A DNA stretch of 64,000 nucleotides. It comes from Streptomyces niveus. GTDB lineage: Bacteria; Actinomycetota; Actinomycetes; Streptomycetales; Streptomycetaceae. Below are positions 19,785 through 28,211 of this stretch, one piece after another. Numbering within the stretch: the first letter of the stretch is position 1; each line of letters starts with the position of its first letter. The position numbers and the translations under genes were made by a program. The notes under the pieces are model-generated. The model saw only the letters and a program-made list of their open reading frames with translations, had not been told where the DNA came from and searched no databases. The DNA is taken from the NCBI RefSeq assembly GCF_002009175.1, contig NZ_CP018047.1, positions 1,178,001 through 1,242,000 on the forward strand, given 5' to 3'.

Positions 19785-21931
19785 TGGCGGACAGCACGGA
19801 GTTCACGCCCGACAAGGACGCGGTCGGAGCGATCATCGAGGCCGCCCTGGCACAGGGGCGTACCTCACTCACCGCCCCCGAGGGCAAGGCCGTCACGGAC
19901 GCCTACGGCATCCCGACACCGGGTGAGGCGCTCGCGGAGTCGGCCGACGACGCCGTGGCCGTGGCGGCGCGGCTCGGGTTCCCGGTGGCGATGAAGATCG
20001 TCTCGCCGGAGATCCTGCACAAGACGGACGCCGGTGGTGTGCAGATCGGCGTCGGTTCGGCGGCCGAGGTGCGCTCCGCGTTCACCACGATCGTGTCGAA
20101 CGCGCGGGCGTACGACCCGAAGGCGCGGATCCTCGGCGTCCAGGTGCAGCAGATGGTTCCCGCGGGTACCGAGATCCTGATCGGCACGGTCACCGACCCC
20201 ACCTTCGGCAAGGTCGTGGCCTTCGGCCTCGGCGGTGTCCTGGTGGAGGTGCTGAAGGACGTCACCTTCCGGCTGGCGCCGGCCACCAAGGACGACGCGC
20301 TGTCCATGCTGGACGGCATCCGGGCCGCCGAGATCCTGCGCGGGGTTCGGGGCGGCGCGGCGGTCGACAGGGACGCGCTGGCCGATCTCGTCGTGCGGGT
20401 CTCGCAGTTGGCGGCCGACTTCCCCGGTATCGCGGAGGTGGACCTCAACCCGGTCTTCGCCTCGGCGAGCGGGGTCATGGCGGCGGACGTACGGATCCTG
20501 CTGACCGACGAGGCACCCGTGGCGCGGCGTCGCTACTCGCGCGAGGAGATCCTGGTCTCCATGCGCCGGCTCATGGAGCCGCGTTCGGTGGCGGTGATCG
20601 GAGCCTCCAACGAGGACGGCAAGATCGGTAATTCGGTCATGCGGAACCTCATCGACGGAGGTTTCGCGGGCGAGATCTATCCGGTGAACCCCAAAGCCGA
20701 TGACATACTCGGCCGTAAGGCATACAAGAGCGTGATGGATGTTCCCGGTGAGCCTGATGTGGCGATATTCGCGATCCCCGCGAAGTTCGTCGCCGGCGCT
20801 CTCGGCGAGGTGGGACGCAAGAACATCCCCAACGCCGTGCTGATCCCCTCCGGTTTCGCGGAGACCGGTGAGGACGAACTCCAGCAGGAGATCGTGACGA
20901 TCGCCGAGGACCACGGGATCCGGCTGCTCGGGCCGAACATCTACGGCTACTACTCCACGTGGCAGGACCTCTGCGCCACCTTCTGCACCCCGTACGACGT
21001 CAAGGGCGGCGTGGCGCTGACCTCGCAGTCCGGCGGCATCGGGATGGCGATCCTCGGCTTCGCGAGGACCACCAGGACGGGTGTGTCGGCGATCGTCGGG
21101 CTCGGCAACAAGTCGGACCTCGACGAGGACGACCTGCTGACGTGGTTCGGTGAGGACGACAACACCGACTGCATCGCGATGCATCTGGAGGACCTGAAGG
21201 ACGGCCGCGCCTTCGTGGAGGCGGCGCGCGCGACCGTCCCCAAGAAGCCGGTGGTGGTCCTCAAGGCCGGCCGCACGGCGGCGGGCGCGAAGGCGGCGGG
21301 CTCGCACACGGGCGCCCTCGCGGGCGACGACGCGGTGTACGAGGACATCCTGCGGCAGTCCGGTGTCATCAGGGCGCCGGGGCTGAGCGACATGCTGGAG
21401 TACGCGCGCGGCCTGCCCGTACTCCCCACCCCCAAGGGCGACAACGTCGTGATCATCACGGGCGCCGGCGGATCGGGTGTGCTGCTGTCGGACGCGATCG
21501 TCGACAACGGCCTGTCGCTGATGGAGATCCCGCCGGACCTGGACGAGGCGTTCCGCGCCTTCATCCCGCCCTTCGGGGCGGCGGGCAACCCGGTGGACAT
21601 CACCGGCGGCGAACCGCCGTCGACCTACGAGGCCACGATCCGGCTCGGGTTGGAGGATCCCCGGATCCACTCCCTCGTCCTGGGTTACTGGCACACGATC
21701 GTCACCCCGCCGATGGTCTTCGCCGAGCTGACGGCGCGGGTGGTGGCCGAGTTCAGGGAGCGCGGCATCGAGAAGCCGGTGGTGGCGTCGCTCGCGGGCG
21801 ACGTCGAGGTGGAGGCCGCGTGCCAGTACCTCTACGAACGGGGCGTCGTGGCCTACCCGTACACCACGGAGAAGCCGGTCGAGGTGCTCGGCGCGAAGTA
21901 CCGGTGGGCGCGGGCGGCGGGGCTGCTGTGA
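19784..21931 (+). CDS. one-chain ADP-forming acyl-CoA synthetase (beta-alpha fusion)
   Basis: 715 residues from GTG 19784, which overlaps the frc stop (TAGTG). Domains are in beta-then-alpha order: an ATP-grasp domain about 1-230 (PVAMKIVSPEILHKTDAGGV, VDLNPVFAS) followed by the CoA-binding domain (RSVAVIGASNEDGKIGNSVM from about 265) and two flavodoxin-like succinyl-CoA-ligase domains. The phospho-histidine is expected in AGSHTGALAGDD. The family forms acyl-CoA from acid + CoA + ATP, reversibly. In this operon the likely substrate is formate, oxalate or another short acid; it could prime the cycle with oxalyl-CoA or recover ATP from formyl-CoA. That choice is inference. Its last codons lie in the first copy of a 59-base direct repeat. 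Confidence 0.82.
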   Translation: MADSTEFTPDKDAVGAIIEAALAQGRTSLTAPEGKAVTDAYGIPTPGEALAESADDAVAVAARLGFPVAMKIVSPEILHKTDAGGVQIGVGSAAEVRSAFTTIVSNARAYDPKARILGVQVQQMVPAGTEILIGTVTDPTFGKVVAFGLGGVLVEVLKDVTFRLAPATKDDALSMLDGIRAAEILRGVRGGAAVDRDALADLVVRVSQLAADFPGIAEVDLNPVFASASGVMAADVRILLTDEAPVARRRYSREEILVSMRRLMEPRSVAVIGASNEDGKIGNSVMRNLIDGGFAGEIYPVNPKADDILGRKAYKSVMDVPGEPDVAIFAIPAKFVAGALGEVGRKNIPNAVLIPSGFAETGEDELQQEIVTIAEDHGIRLLGPNIYGYYSTWQDLCATFCTPYDVKGGVALTSQSGGIGMAILGFARTTRTGVSAIVGLGNKSDLDEDDLLTWFGEDDNTDCIAMHLEDLKDGRAFVEAARATVPKKPVVVLKAGRTAAGAKAAGSHTGALAGDDAVYEDILRQSGVIRAPGLSDMLEYARGLPVLPTPKGDNVVIITGAGGSGVLLSDAIVDNGLSLMEIPPDLDEAFRAFIPPFGAAGNPVDITGGEPPSTYEATIRLGLEDPRIHSLVLGYWHTIVTPPMVFAELTARVVAEFRERGIEKPVVASLAGDVEVEAACQYLYERGVVAYPYTTEKPVEVLGAKYRWARAAGLL

Positions 21932-22052
21932 GGGACGAGCAGCGGCCGAACACCGGCCGGGGGTCCGGGGGTTGTCCCCCGGGGCGACAGCGCCCGGTGG
22001 GCGCGGGCGGCGGGGCTGCTGTGACGGACGAGCAGCGGCCGAACACCGGCCG
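21901..22052 (+). repeat. 59-base direct repeat spanning the ligase stop codon
   Basis: 21901-21959 and 21994-22052 are 59-base copies with one mismatch (AGGGACG versus ACGGACG), period 93. Copy 1 contains the C-terminal codons and stop of the CoA ligase gene; copy 2 lies in the 274-bp gap before the transporter gene. It looks like a recent local duplication. The rest of the gap holds no gene or clear promoter that I can name. Confidence 0.85.
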
Positions 22053-22205
22053 TCCGGCGGGAGCCGTGGAGCTGTGGGGAGGCACCGGATGACCTGACGG
22101 TGCGACCCAGGGGGCCTGTGGATTCCGCTCATCGCAGGCCCCCCGCACGAAGAGAACGGACAGGGGGCGCTGGCCTGACTTCTTCGACGCAAGGGGTTCG
22201 ATCGA

Positions 22206-23594
22206 ATGACAACGACAAACATCTCCGCACCCGTCCCCTACAGGGAGGTGACGGACGCAAACGGGCGCATGTACCGGCTCGGCGAGTCCGATGTCGACAT
22301 CATGGGGCGCAAGCGCAAGTGGATGGTCATCCTGCCGTGGGTCGGCATGATGGGCATCAGCTCGGCGGAGTACGCGTTCGCTTCCGCCGAGGACACGCTG
22401 CACATCGCGCACAGCTGGAACAGTGCGCACATCTTCTGGATGCTCGGGATCTGGGTGCTCTTCCAGGGCGGCGTGGCCTTCCCCGCGGGCAAGCTGCGTG
22501 AGTCCGGCAAACTCCCCGCGCGCTGGGCGATGATGCTCGGCGCGCTCGGCACCCTGCTCGGCTATGTGTCCCTCGCGTACGCGCCGCACGTGATCGTGGC
22601 GTACATCGGGTTCGGCATGTTCAGCGGTGCGGGCGCCGGCATGGTCTACGCGACCTGCGTCAACATGGTCGGCAAGTGGTATCCGGAGCGCAAGGGAGGC
22701 AAGACCGGCTTCGTCAACGGCGGTTTCGCCTACGGTTCGGTGCCGTTCGTCTTCCTGTTCACCGGCTACATGGACGTGACGAACTTCAAGTGGGTGCTCG
22801 TCTCGGTCGGTCTGTTCCTGGCCGGCGTGGTCGCCGTCGCCGGTTACTTCTTCAAGGACCCGCCGAACAACTGGTGGCCCGAGGAGGTCGACCCGCTGCG
22901 CACGCCGGACGACCCTCGTGCACGGCGTGCCCTGAAGATGAACCCGCCGGCGGTGAAGCAGTACACCCCCAAGGAGGCGTGGCAGACACGGGTCGTCCCC
23001 GTCATGTGGTTCTGCCTGCTGTGCACCTCGGGCGTGAACATCTTCGGTATCGCCTTCCAGGTGCCGTTCGGTGACGAGGCAGGCTTCACGGGCGGCATCG
23101 TGGCCACCGCGATGTCACTGAAGGCCATCGTGAACGGCACCGGCCGCGGTGTCATCGGCTGGCTCTCGGACCGCTACGGACGCAAGCGGTGCCTGATCTT
23201 CGTCTGTATCGTCCTGGGCCTCTCGCAGTACGGCATCCTGTGGTCCGGCAACATCGAGAACCTGCCGCTGTTCCTCGTGTTCTCCAGCATCTCCGGCTTC
23301 GGCGGCGGCGCGATCTTCCCGATGTTCGCCGCGATGACCGCGGACTACTTCGGTGAGAACAACAACGCCTCCAACTACGGCATGGTCTACAGCTCCAAGC
23401 TCGTGTCGGGTCTGCTCGGCTCCGGCATGGGTGCCGTCGTGGTCGGCGCGTGGGGCTACAGCGGTGCCTTCGTGCTCGCCGGTTCCATCTCGCTGTTCGC
23501 CGGCTTCGTGGCACTCTTCCTGCATCAGCCCGGACGGCCGAAGGGCGGCCTGATCAAGGCCAACCCGGCGCCCATCAGCCGCGACGGGGAATGA
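22206..23594 (+). CDS. OFA-family MFS transporter (oxalate/formate antiporter type)
   Basis: 462 residues, ATG 22206 with AAGGGG nine bases upstream. Twelve hydrophobic segments are apparent; MFS motifs include GMVYATCVNMVGKWYPERKGGKTGFVNGGFAYG in pieces typical of OFA proteins (GKWYPERKG, GFVNGGFAYGS) and IGWLSDRYGRKR between helices 8 and 9. The role is import of oxalate, probably in exchange for formate, across the cytoplasmic membrane, feeding the enzymes encoded just upstream. The 274-bp gap with a repeat means it may have its own promoter. A second OFA transporter (50441-51880) with a small partner lies in the other half of the regulon; this one has no such partner. Confidence 0.87.
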   Translation: MTTTNISAPVPYREVTDANGRMYRLGESDVDIMGRKRKWMVILPWVGMMGISSAEYAFASAEDTLHIAHSWNSAHIFWMLGIWVLFQGGVAFPAGKLRESGKLPARWAMMLGALGTLLGYVSLAYAPHVIVAYIGFGMFSGAGAGMVYATCVNMVGKWYPERKGGKTGFVNGGFAYGSVPFVFLFTGYMDVTNFKWVLVSVGLFLAGVVAVAGYFFKDPPNNWWPEEVDPLRTPDDPRARRALKMNPPAVKQYTPKEAWQTRVVPVMWFCLLCTSGVNIFGIAFQVPFGDEAGFTGGIVATAMSLKAIVNGTGRGVIGWLSDRYGRKRCLIFVCIVLGLSQYGILWSGNIENLPLFLVFSSISGFGGGAIFPMFAAMTADYFGENNNASNYGMVYSSKLVSGLLGSGMGAVVVGAWGYSGAFVLAGSISLFAGFVALFLHQPGRPKGGLIKANPAPISRDGE

Positions 23595-23610
23595 TTCCGC
23601 AATACCTGTG

Positions 23611-23659
23611 GCCCGGGGCCACGACGACCGGTCGGTACGGTCGTCGTGGCCCCGGGCCG
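23611..23659. terminator. 20-bp perfect hairpin between convergent operons
   Basis: Arms 23611-23630 and 23640-23659, all 20 bases paired (GGCCCGGGG... / ...CCCCGGGCC), nine-base loop. It separates the OFA transporter gene from the convergent Ebo-type operon. Confidence 0.85.
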
Positions 23660-23685
23660 TGTCGCTGTTCTCTTGGAGCTCCGGG

Positions 23686-24753
23686 TCAGTGGCGCTTCTC
23701 GCGCAGCGAGTGCAGGTGGTCCGAGGACTTCTTGGCGAAGAGGAGCGAGTCGACCGGGTTGTCGTGCTCGGCCTGCCAGTGGTGGTCCCGGCGGCCGTTG
23801 TGGGTCTTGTTCACGGCCGATATGAACTTCTTGTAGTCGATGTCGCCGTCACCGACGTCGACCATGTCGTAACCGTCGCGCGCCTCCTCGTTCTTCACGC
23901 CGTCCTTGACGTGGAAGAGCGGGTAGCGGTCGGGCTGCTTGAGCACGTAGCTCAGCGGGTCGAAGGGCGCGGGCCTGCCGTCGCCGGTCTGGCTGAAGCG
24001 GTGCTTGGCGGCGAAGGCCCAGTAGATGTCCATCTCCAGATAGACGAGCTTGGGGTCGGTCTCCGCGAGCAGGACGTCGTAGAGGCGGACGCCCGGCTGG
24101 TCGCTGGCGAAGGAGAACTCCTCGGCGTGGTTGTGCTGGTAGAACTTCATGCCGCGCTTGCGGGCGGCGGCGCCGTAGGTGTTGAAGTCCTCGGCCGCCC
24201 GCTTCCAGGCGTCGACTGTGTCGCCGTGGCGCCAGGGGCCCGAGGCGGTGCCGATGTGGTCGAGGCCGAGCGCCTGGGCGTCGTCCAGCACCTTCTCCAG
24301 GTTCTGGGCGAAGCTGTAGGCGTTCGGGTTGTTGTCGTCGGCGTAGTTCACGTGGCTGCCGATCGGGCGCAGACCGTGGTTCCTGGCCAGCTTGCGGAGC
24401 TGCGGGATGGTGATGTCGCCGGCCGCGCCCTGGCTGTAGCCCGCGTACTCGATCTCGTCGTAGCCGAAGCGCTCCAGCTCCGCGAAGACCTTGGCGAAGC
24501 CGAGCGAGTTGACCTTGTCACGCAGCGAGTAAAGCTGGATGCCGAGGTGGCCCGGGGTGAGGACGGGCTCGCCCTTGCCGTGCCCGTGACCGTGTCCGTG
24601 GCCGTGACCGCGTCCCTTGTCGCCCGCGGCGGCCGGGGTGGCGGCCGAGAGACCGAGAATGGCGGCGGCGCCGGTGCCCGCGGCAACACCCAGCATGTTG
24701 CGGCGGCTGAGCTTGGCTGCGAGCTCCGGGTCGACTGACTTCTTGCGGCTCAT
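23686..24753 (-). CDS. Tat-exported TIM-barrel protein (sugar phosphate isomerase/epimerase family)
   Basis: 355 residues, ATG 24753 with AAGGAG nine bases upstream. The N-terminus has a twin-arginine signal (LSRRNMLGVAAGTGAAA..., cleavage near ATPAAAG) followed by five Gly-His repeats, GHGHGHGHGHG, a possible metal-binding tether. The body is an AP-endonuclease-2/xylose-isomerase-like barrel: GIQLYSLRDKV, YDEIEYAGYSQGAAG, HNHAEEFSF and LVYLEMDIYWAFAA, with His/Glu/Asp that could bind a divalent metal. It begins 17 bases after the EboF-like gene stops and is the last gene of the operon. Substrate unknown; an extracytoplasmic isomerase or epimerase acting on the metabolite handled by the Ebo proteins is plausible but inferred. 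Confidence 0.8.
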   Translation of the reverse strand: MSRKKSVDPELAAKLSRRNMLGVAAGTGAAAILGLSAATPAAAGDKGRGHGHGHGHGHGKGEPVLTPGHLGIQLYSLRDKVNSLGFAKVFAELERFGYDEIEYAGYSQGAAGDITIPQLRKLARNHGLRPIGSHVNYADDNNPNAYSFAQNLEKVLDDAQALGLDHIGTASGPWRHGDTVDAWKRAAEDFNTYGAAARKRGMKFYQHNHAEEFSFASDQPGVRLYDVLLAETDPKLVYLEMDIYWAFAAKHRFSQTGDGRPAPFDPLSYVLKQPDRYPLFHVKDGVKNEEARDGYDMVDVGDGDIDYKKFISAVNKTHNGRRDHHWQAEHDNPVDSLLFAKKSSDHLHSLREKRH

Positions 24754-24770
24754 GCGTGGAACTCCTTAGA

Positions 24771-26192
24771 TCAGTGCAGTCCTGCGAGATTGAGGAGCAG
24801 GGATTTCACGTCGGTGGCCTCGGTGCGGCCGGTGACGGCTTCGGGGGTGGAGCAGAGGATGAGCGGACCTTCTTCGTCGCTCGACGGAAGGCGGCCGTGG
24901 CTGCCGCGGATCGGTGAGGGGTCCAGGGGGACGACTGCGAGCCGGTAGCGCATGCCGAGCTTCTTGCGGGCGATGGCCTTGGCCGCCTTGACCTTCACAT
25001 ACGGGTCGAGGGGGTCCATGAACAGCTCGACGGGGTCGTAGCCCGGCTTCCGGTGGATCTCGACGAGCTGCGCGAAGTCGGGCGCCTTGGCGTCGTCGAG
25101 CCAGTAGTAGTACGTGAACCAGGCGTCCGGTTCGGCGACGGCGACCAGTTCGCCGGAGCGCGGGTGGTCCAGGCCGTAGTTCTTCTTGCCCTGCTCGTCG
25201 AGGATCTCCTCGATGCCCTTGAGGTCCTTCAGCGCCTCGCGGGTCGCCTCCAGGTCCTCGGGGCGGCGCACGTAGATGTGCGAGATCTGGTGGTCGGAGA
25301 CGGCGAAGGCGCGCGACGCCATCGGGTCCAGATACTCCATGCCGTCCTGGGTGTGGACCTCCAGGAGACCGGCGCGGCGCAGGGCCCGGTTGATGTCGAC
25401 GGGCCGGGAGACGTTGGTGATGCCGTACTCGGACAGCGCGACGACGGTACGGCCTTCGGCGCGCGCGTCGTCCAGCAGCGGGCCCATCGCCGCGTCGAGG
25501 TCGCGTGCCGCCTGGTGGGAGCGGGGGTCGTCGGGGCCGTAGCGCTGGAGGTCGTAGTCCAGGTGCGGCAGGTAGCACAGCGCCAGGTCGGGGCGGCGGG
25601 TTTCGATGATGTGCCGGGTGGCGTCGATGATCCACTGCGAGGAGACGAGGTCGGCGCCGGGGCCCCAGAAGTGGAAGAGGGGGAACGTGCCGAGCTTGTC
25701 GTGCAGTTCGTCGTGCAGGGCCGGCGGCCTGGTGTAGCAGTCGGGTTCCTTGCGGCCGTCGGCGTAGTACACGGGGCGGGGCGTGACCGTGTAGTCGGTG
25801 TCGGCGCCCATCGCGTACCACCAGCAGATGTTGGCGACGGTGTAGCCGGGGTGGGCGCGGCGGGCGGCGTCCCAGAGCTTGTCCCCGGAGACCAGTCCGT
25901 TGTGCTGGCGCCACAGGAGCACGTCGCCCAGTTCGCGGAAGTACCAGCCGTTGCCGACGATGCCGTGCTCGGACGGCAGGGTGCCGGTGAGGAAGGTGGA
26001 CTGGGCGCTGCATGTGACGGCGGGCAGCACGGTGGTCAGCGGGCCCTGCGAGCCAGCGGCGGCCAGCTTCTTGAGATTCGGCATGTACGCCAGGAGCTGG
26101 GGCGTGAGTCCGACCACGTCCAGGACCAGCAGGGGTGTGGGGCCCGTCGTGGCCGGCTCGGCGGACGGCTCGGGCGTGGGGTCGGCGGTCAT
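24771..26192 (-). CDS. alkaline phosphatase-superfamily phosphodiesterase/nucleotide pyrophosphatase (EboF-like)
   Basis: 473 residues, ATG 26192 overlapping the EboE stop by four bases (ATGA). Family features: LLVLDVVGLTPQLL with the first metal Asp, the nucleophile loop TCSAQSTFLTGTLPSEHGIVGNGWYF (seen as CSAQSTFLTG and PSEHGIVGN), HLDYDLQRYGPD, and the C-terminal metal ligands in SEYGITNV and SDHQISHIYV. It is a type I phosphodiesterase fold; the expected action is hydrolysis of a phospho- or pyrophospho-ester. In cyanobacterial ebo operons the corresponding member is EboF. No signal peptide, so cytoplasmic. The tail after about residue 420 is Pro/Ser rich before the conserved stop. Confidence 0.83.
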   Translation of the reverse strand: MTADPTPEPSAEPATTGPTPLLVLDVVGLTPQLLAYMPNLKKLAAAGSQGPLTTVLPAVTCSAQSTFLTGTLPSEHGIVGNGWYFRELGDVLLWRQHNGLVSGDKLWDAARRAHPGYTVANICWWYAMGADTDYTVTPRPVYYADGRKEPDCYTRPPALHDELHDKLGTFPLFHFWGPGADLVSSQWIIDATRHIIETRRPDLALCYLPHLDYDLQRYGPDDPRSHQAARDLDAAMGPLLDDARAEGRTVVALSEYGITNVSRPVDINRALRRAGLLEVHTQDGMEYLDPMASRAFAVSDHQISHIYVRRPEDLEATREALKDLKGIEEILDEQGKKNYGLDHPRSGELVAVAEPDAWFTYYYWLDDAKAPDFAQLVEIHRKPGYDPVELFMDPLDPYVKVKAAKAIARKKLGMRYRLAVVPLDPSPIRGSHGRLPSSDEEGPLILCSTPEAVTGRTEATDVKSLLLNLAGLH

Positions 26193-27358
26193 GGCAGCTC
26201 CTTGAGACCCAGGTCGACCAGGAGGTCGCGGGCCAGCGTGAGTTCGGCGGCGATGCCCTCGGCGAGCCGGCCGCGTGAGCGGGGGCGCAGTTCGGGCGGG
26301 AGCGCCTGCCAGGTGTACGTCTCGACCTCCAGGTGGCGGGTCAGCGGTTCGGGGCCGCCGACGAGCCGGGCGAGGGTGTCCTGGAGTACGGGGAGGGTCG
26401 AAGTCAGGGGCGGTGCGGGCGGTGCGTGCAGCGGGACGTGGAAGTGCGAGCGCCAGGGGGCGCCGTCGGGCAGCGCCTCACCGGCCAGGGCCTCTTCGAG
26501 GTCGTCGGTGCCGCGCAGACCGGCCGCCGTTCGGGTGCGGGTCTGGTGCAGGAAGCGGGGTTCGGCGAAGGCGGCGAGCGCTTCGCGTACCTCGGGGAGG
26601 TGGGGGTGTTCGGCGTGCAGCGCGGCGGAGAGCTGGGCCTTGGGAATGGTGACACCGGCCTCGGCGAGGGCGCCCAGCGCGGTCGCCGGGTCCTCGAAGG
26701 AGGTCGCGAGATGGCAGGTGTCGATGCAGATGCCGATACGGGCGCTGGCTACGTCCGTGAGCGGTCCGATCGCGTCGGCGGTGGTCTCGACGGTGCAGCC
26801 GGGCTCGGGCTCCAGCGCGATCCGGATGGATTTACCGGTCAGCTCCTCCAGCGCGTCGAGCCGTTCGGCGAGGGTGGTGAGGGCTGCGTGCGCGGTGCGG
26901 GCCGCGGCGTCGTCGAAGGCGGTGCGCCAGGCGAGGGGCAGTGTGGATACGGAGCCCTCGGTGACGTCGTCGGGCAGCAGCGAGGCGAGGAGGCGGGCGA
27001 GGTCGGTGGTGTGGGCCAGGCGCTCGGGGTCGGCCCAGTCCGGCTTGTAGACGCGGTACTTGACCTCTTCGGCGCCGAAGCCTTCGTAGGGGAAGCCGTT
27101 GAGGGTGACGACCTCCAGCCCGCGCCGCTCCAACTCGCTTTTGAGACCGCGCAGTTGGGCGGGGTCGTTGATGAGCGAGCGGGCCGCGCCCTTGGCGAGC
27201 CACAGACCGATGCCGAGGCGGTCGCGGCCGAGGCGTTTACGTACCGGCTCGCAGTGGTCGCGCAGTTGGGCCAGCACGCCTTCGAGATTCTCGGCGGGGT
27301 GGACGTTGGTGCAGTACGAGAGATGGACGGTGGATCCGTCGGGGTGGCGGAAGCGCAT
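26189..27358 (-). CDS. eboE: metabolite traffic protein EboE-like, TIM barrel
   Basis: 389 residues, ATG 27358 preceded by GGGGAG, which overlaps the end of the TatD-like gene. N-terminus MRFRHPDGSTVHLSYCTNVHPAENLEGV is characteristic of EboE: a xylose-isomerase-like barrel whose first strand carries SYCTNVHPAE. Further strands include VVTLNGFPYEGFG, IALEPEPGC, IGICIDTCHLATSFEDP (His/Asp pair) and FHVPLH. In cyanobacteria Ebo proteins are needed to move a scytonemin precursor to the periplasm; the biochemical step of EboE is unknown. Here it sits fifth in a translationally coupled operon with EboA, TatD/EboB and UbiA/EboC homologues. Confidence 0.88.
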   Translation of the reverse strand: MRFRHPDGSTVHLSYCTNVHPAENLEGVLAQLRDHCEPVRKRLGRDRLGIGLWLAKGAARSLINDPAQLRGLKSELERRGLEVVTLNGFPYEGFGAEEVKYRVYKPDWADPERLAHTTDLARLLASLLPDDVTEGSVSTLPLAWRTAFDDAAARTAHAALTTLAERLDALEELTGKSIRIALEPEPGCTVETTADAIGPLTDVASARIGICIDTCHLATSFEDPATALGALAEAGVTIPKAQLSAALHAEHPHLPEVREALAAFAEPRFLHQTRTRTAAGLRGTDDLEEALAGEALPDGAPWRSHFHVPLHAPPAPPLTSTLPVLQDTLARLVGGPEPLTRHLEVETYTWQALPPELRPRSRGRLAEGIAAELTLARDLLVDLGLKELP

Positions 27359-27362
27359 GGGC

Positions 27363-28211
27363 TCACTCCCCGCCGCGGAGGATGGAGTTGCCCTCGTGCA
27401 GGGCCTCCGGCGCGGGGACGTCGAGCTGGAGTCTGCCGCTGAGGCCGTAGAACGCGACGGGGTTGCGCCACAGCACCTTGTCGACGTCGTCGTCGGAGAA
27501 ACCGGCGGCGAGCATCGCGTCGCCGACCTTGCGGGTCTTGAGCGGGTCGCTCTTGCCCCAGTCGGCGGCGGAGTTGACGAGGACGCGGTCGGTGCCGTGG
27601 GAGCGGAGCACGGAGACCATCCGGTCCTCGTCCATCTTGGTGTCGGGATAGATGGAGAAGCCGAGCCAACTCCCGCTGTCCGCCGCGTCCTTGACCGTGG
27701 TCTCGTTGAGGTGGTCGAGCAGGACGTGCTCGGGGTCGAGATTCGACTCGCGTACGACGTCGATGGTGCGGCGCAGTCCGGTCAGCTTGTCGCGGTGCGG
27801 GGTGTGGACCATCGCGGGCAGTGCGTACTCGGCGGCGAGCTGGAGCTGGGTGGCGAGCGCGATGTCCTCGGCCGGGGTCATGGAGTCGTAGCCGATCTCG
27901 CCGACGGCGACGACGCCGTCCTTGACGAGATAGCGCGGCAGCTCCTCCAGGACGGGGGTGCAGCGGGGGTCGTTCGCCTCTTTGGGGTTGAGGGCGAGCG
28001 TGCAGTGGTGCGCGATGCCGTACTGCGCGGCGCGGAACGGCTCCCAGCCGAGCAGCGCGTCGAAGTAGTCGTAGAAGCTGGCGGGCGAGGTGCGGGGCTG
28101 GCCGAGCCAGAAGGACGGCTCGACGAGCGCACGGACTCCGGAGGCGTACATGGCCTGGTAGTCGTCCGTGGTGCGGGAGGTCATGTGGATGTGGGGGTCG
28201 AAGATGCGCAT
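27363..28211 (-). CDS. TatD-family metal-dependent hydrolase (EboB-like)
   Basis: 282 residues from ATG 28211, which shares a base with the EboA stop (TGATG). Amidohydrolase-superfamily metal ligands are visible: HxH in FDPHIHM (His7, His9), Glu in VVAVGEIGYD, His in AMVHTPHRDK, His in VLLDHLNE and Asp in NSAADWGKSD, i.e. the TatD pattern complete. Its length is normal. In ebo operons this position is EboB. The substrate of EboB-type proteins is not known; nuclease activity as in E. coli TatD should not be assumed. Cytoplasmic, no signal peptide. Confidence 0.87.
   Translation of the reverse strand: MRIFDPHIHMTSRTTDDYQAMYASGVRALVEPSFWLGQPRTSPASFYDYFDALLGWEPFRAAQYGIAHHCTLALNPKEANDPRCTPVLEELPRYLVKDGVVAVGEIGYDSMTPAEDIALATQLQLAAEYALPAMVHTPHRDKLTGLRRTIDVVRESNLDPEHVLLDHLNETTVKDAADSGSWLGFSIYPDTKMDEDRMVSVLRSHGTDRVLVNSAADWGKSDPLKTRKVGDAMLAAGFSDDDVDKVLWRNPVAFYGLSGRLQLDVPAPEALHEGNSILRGGE

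Noticed and set aside
24590..24625. GH-repeat DNA as a metal riboswitch or regulatory repeat
   Set aside because: It is inside the coding sequence just after the Tat signal and simply encodes alternating Gly and His.
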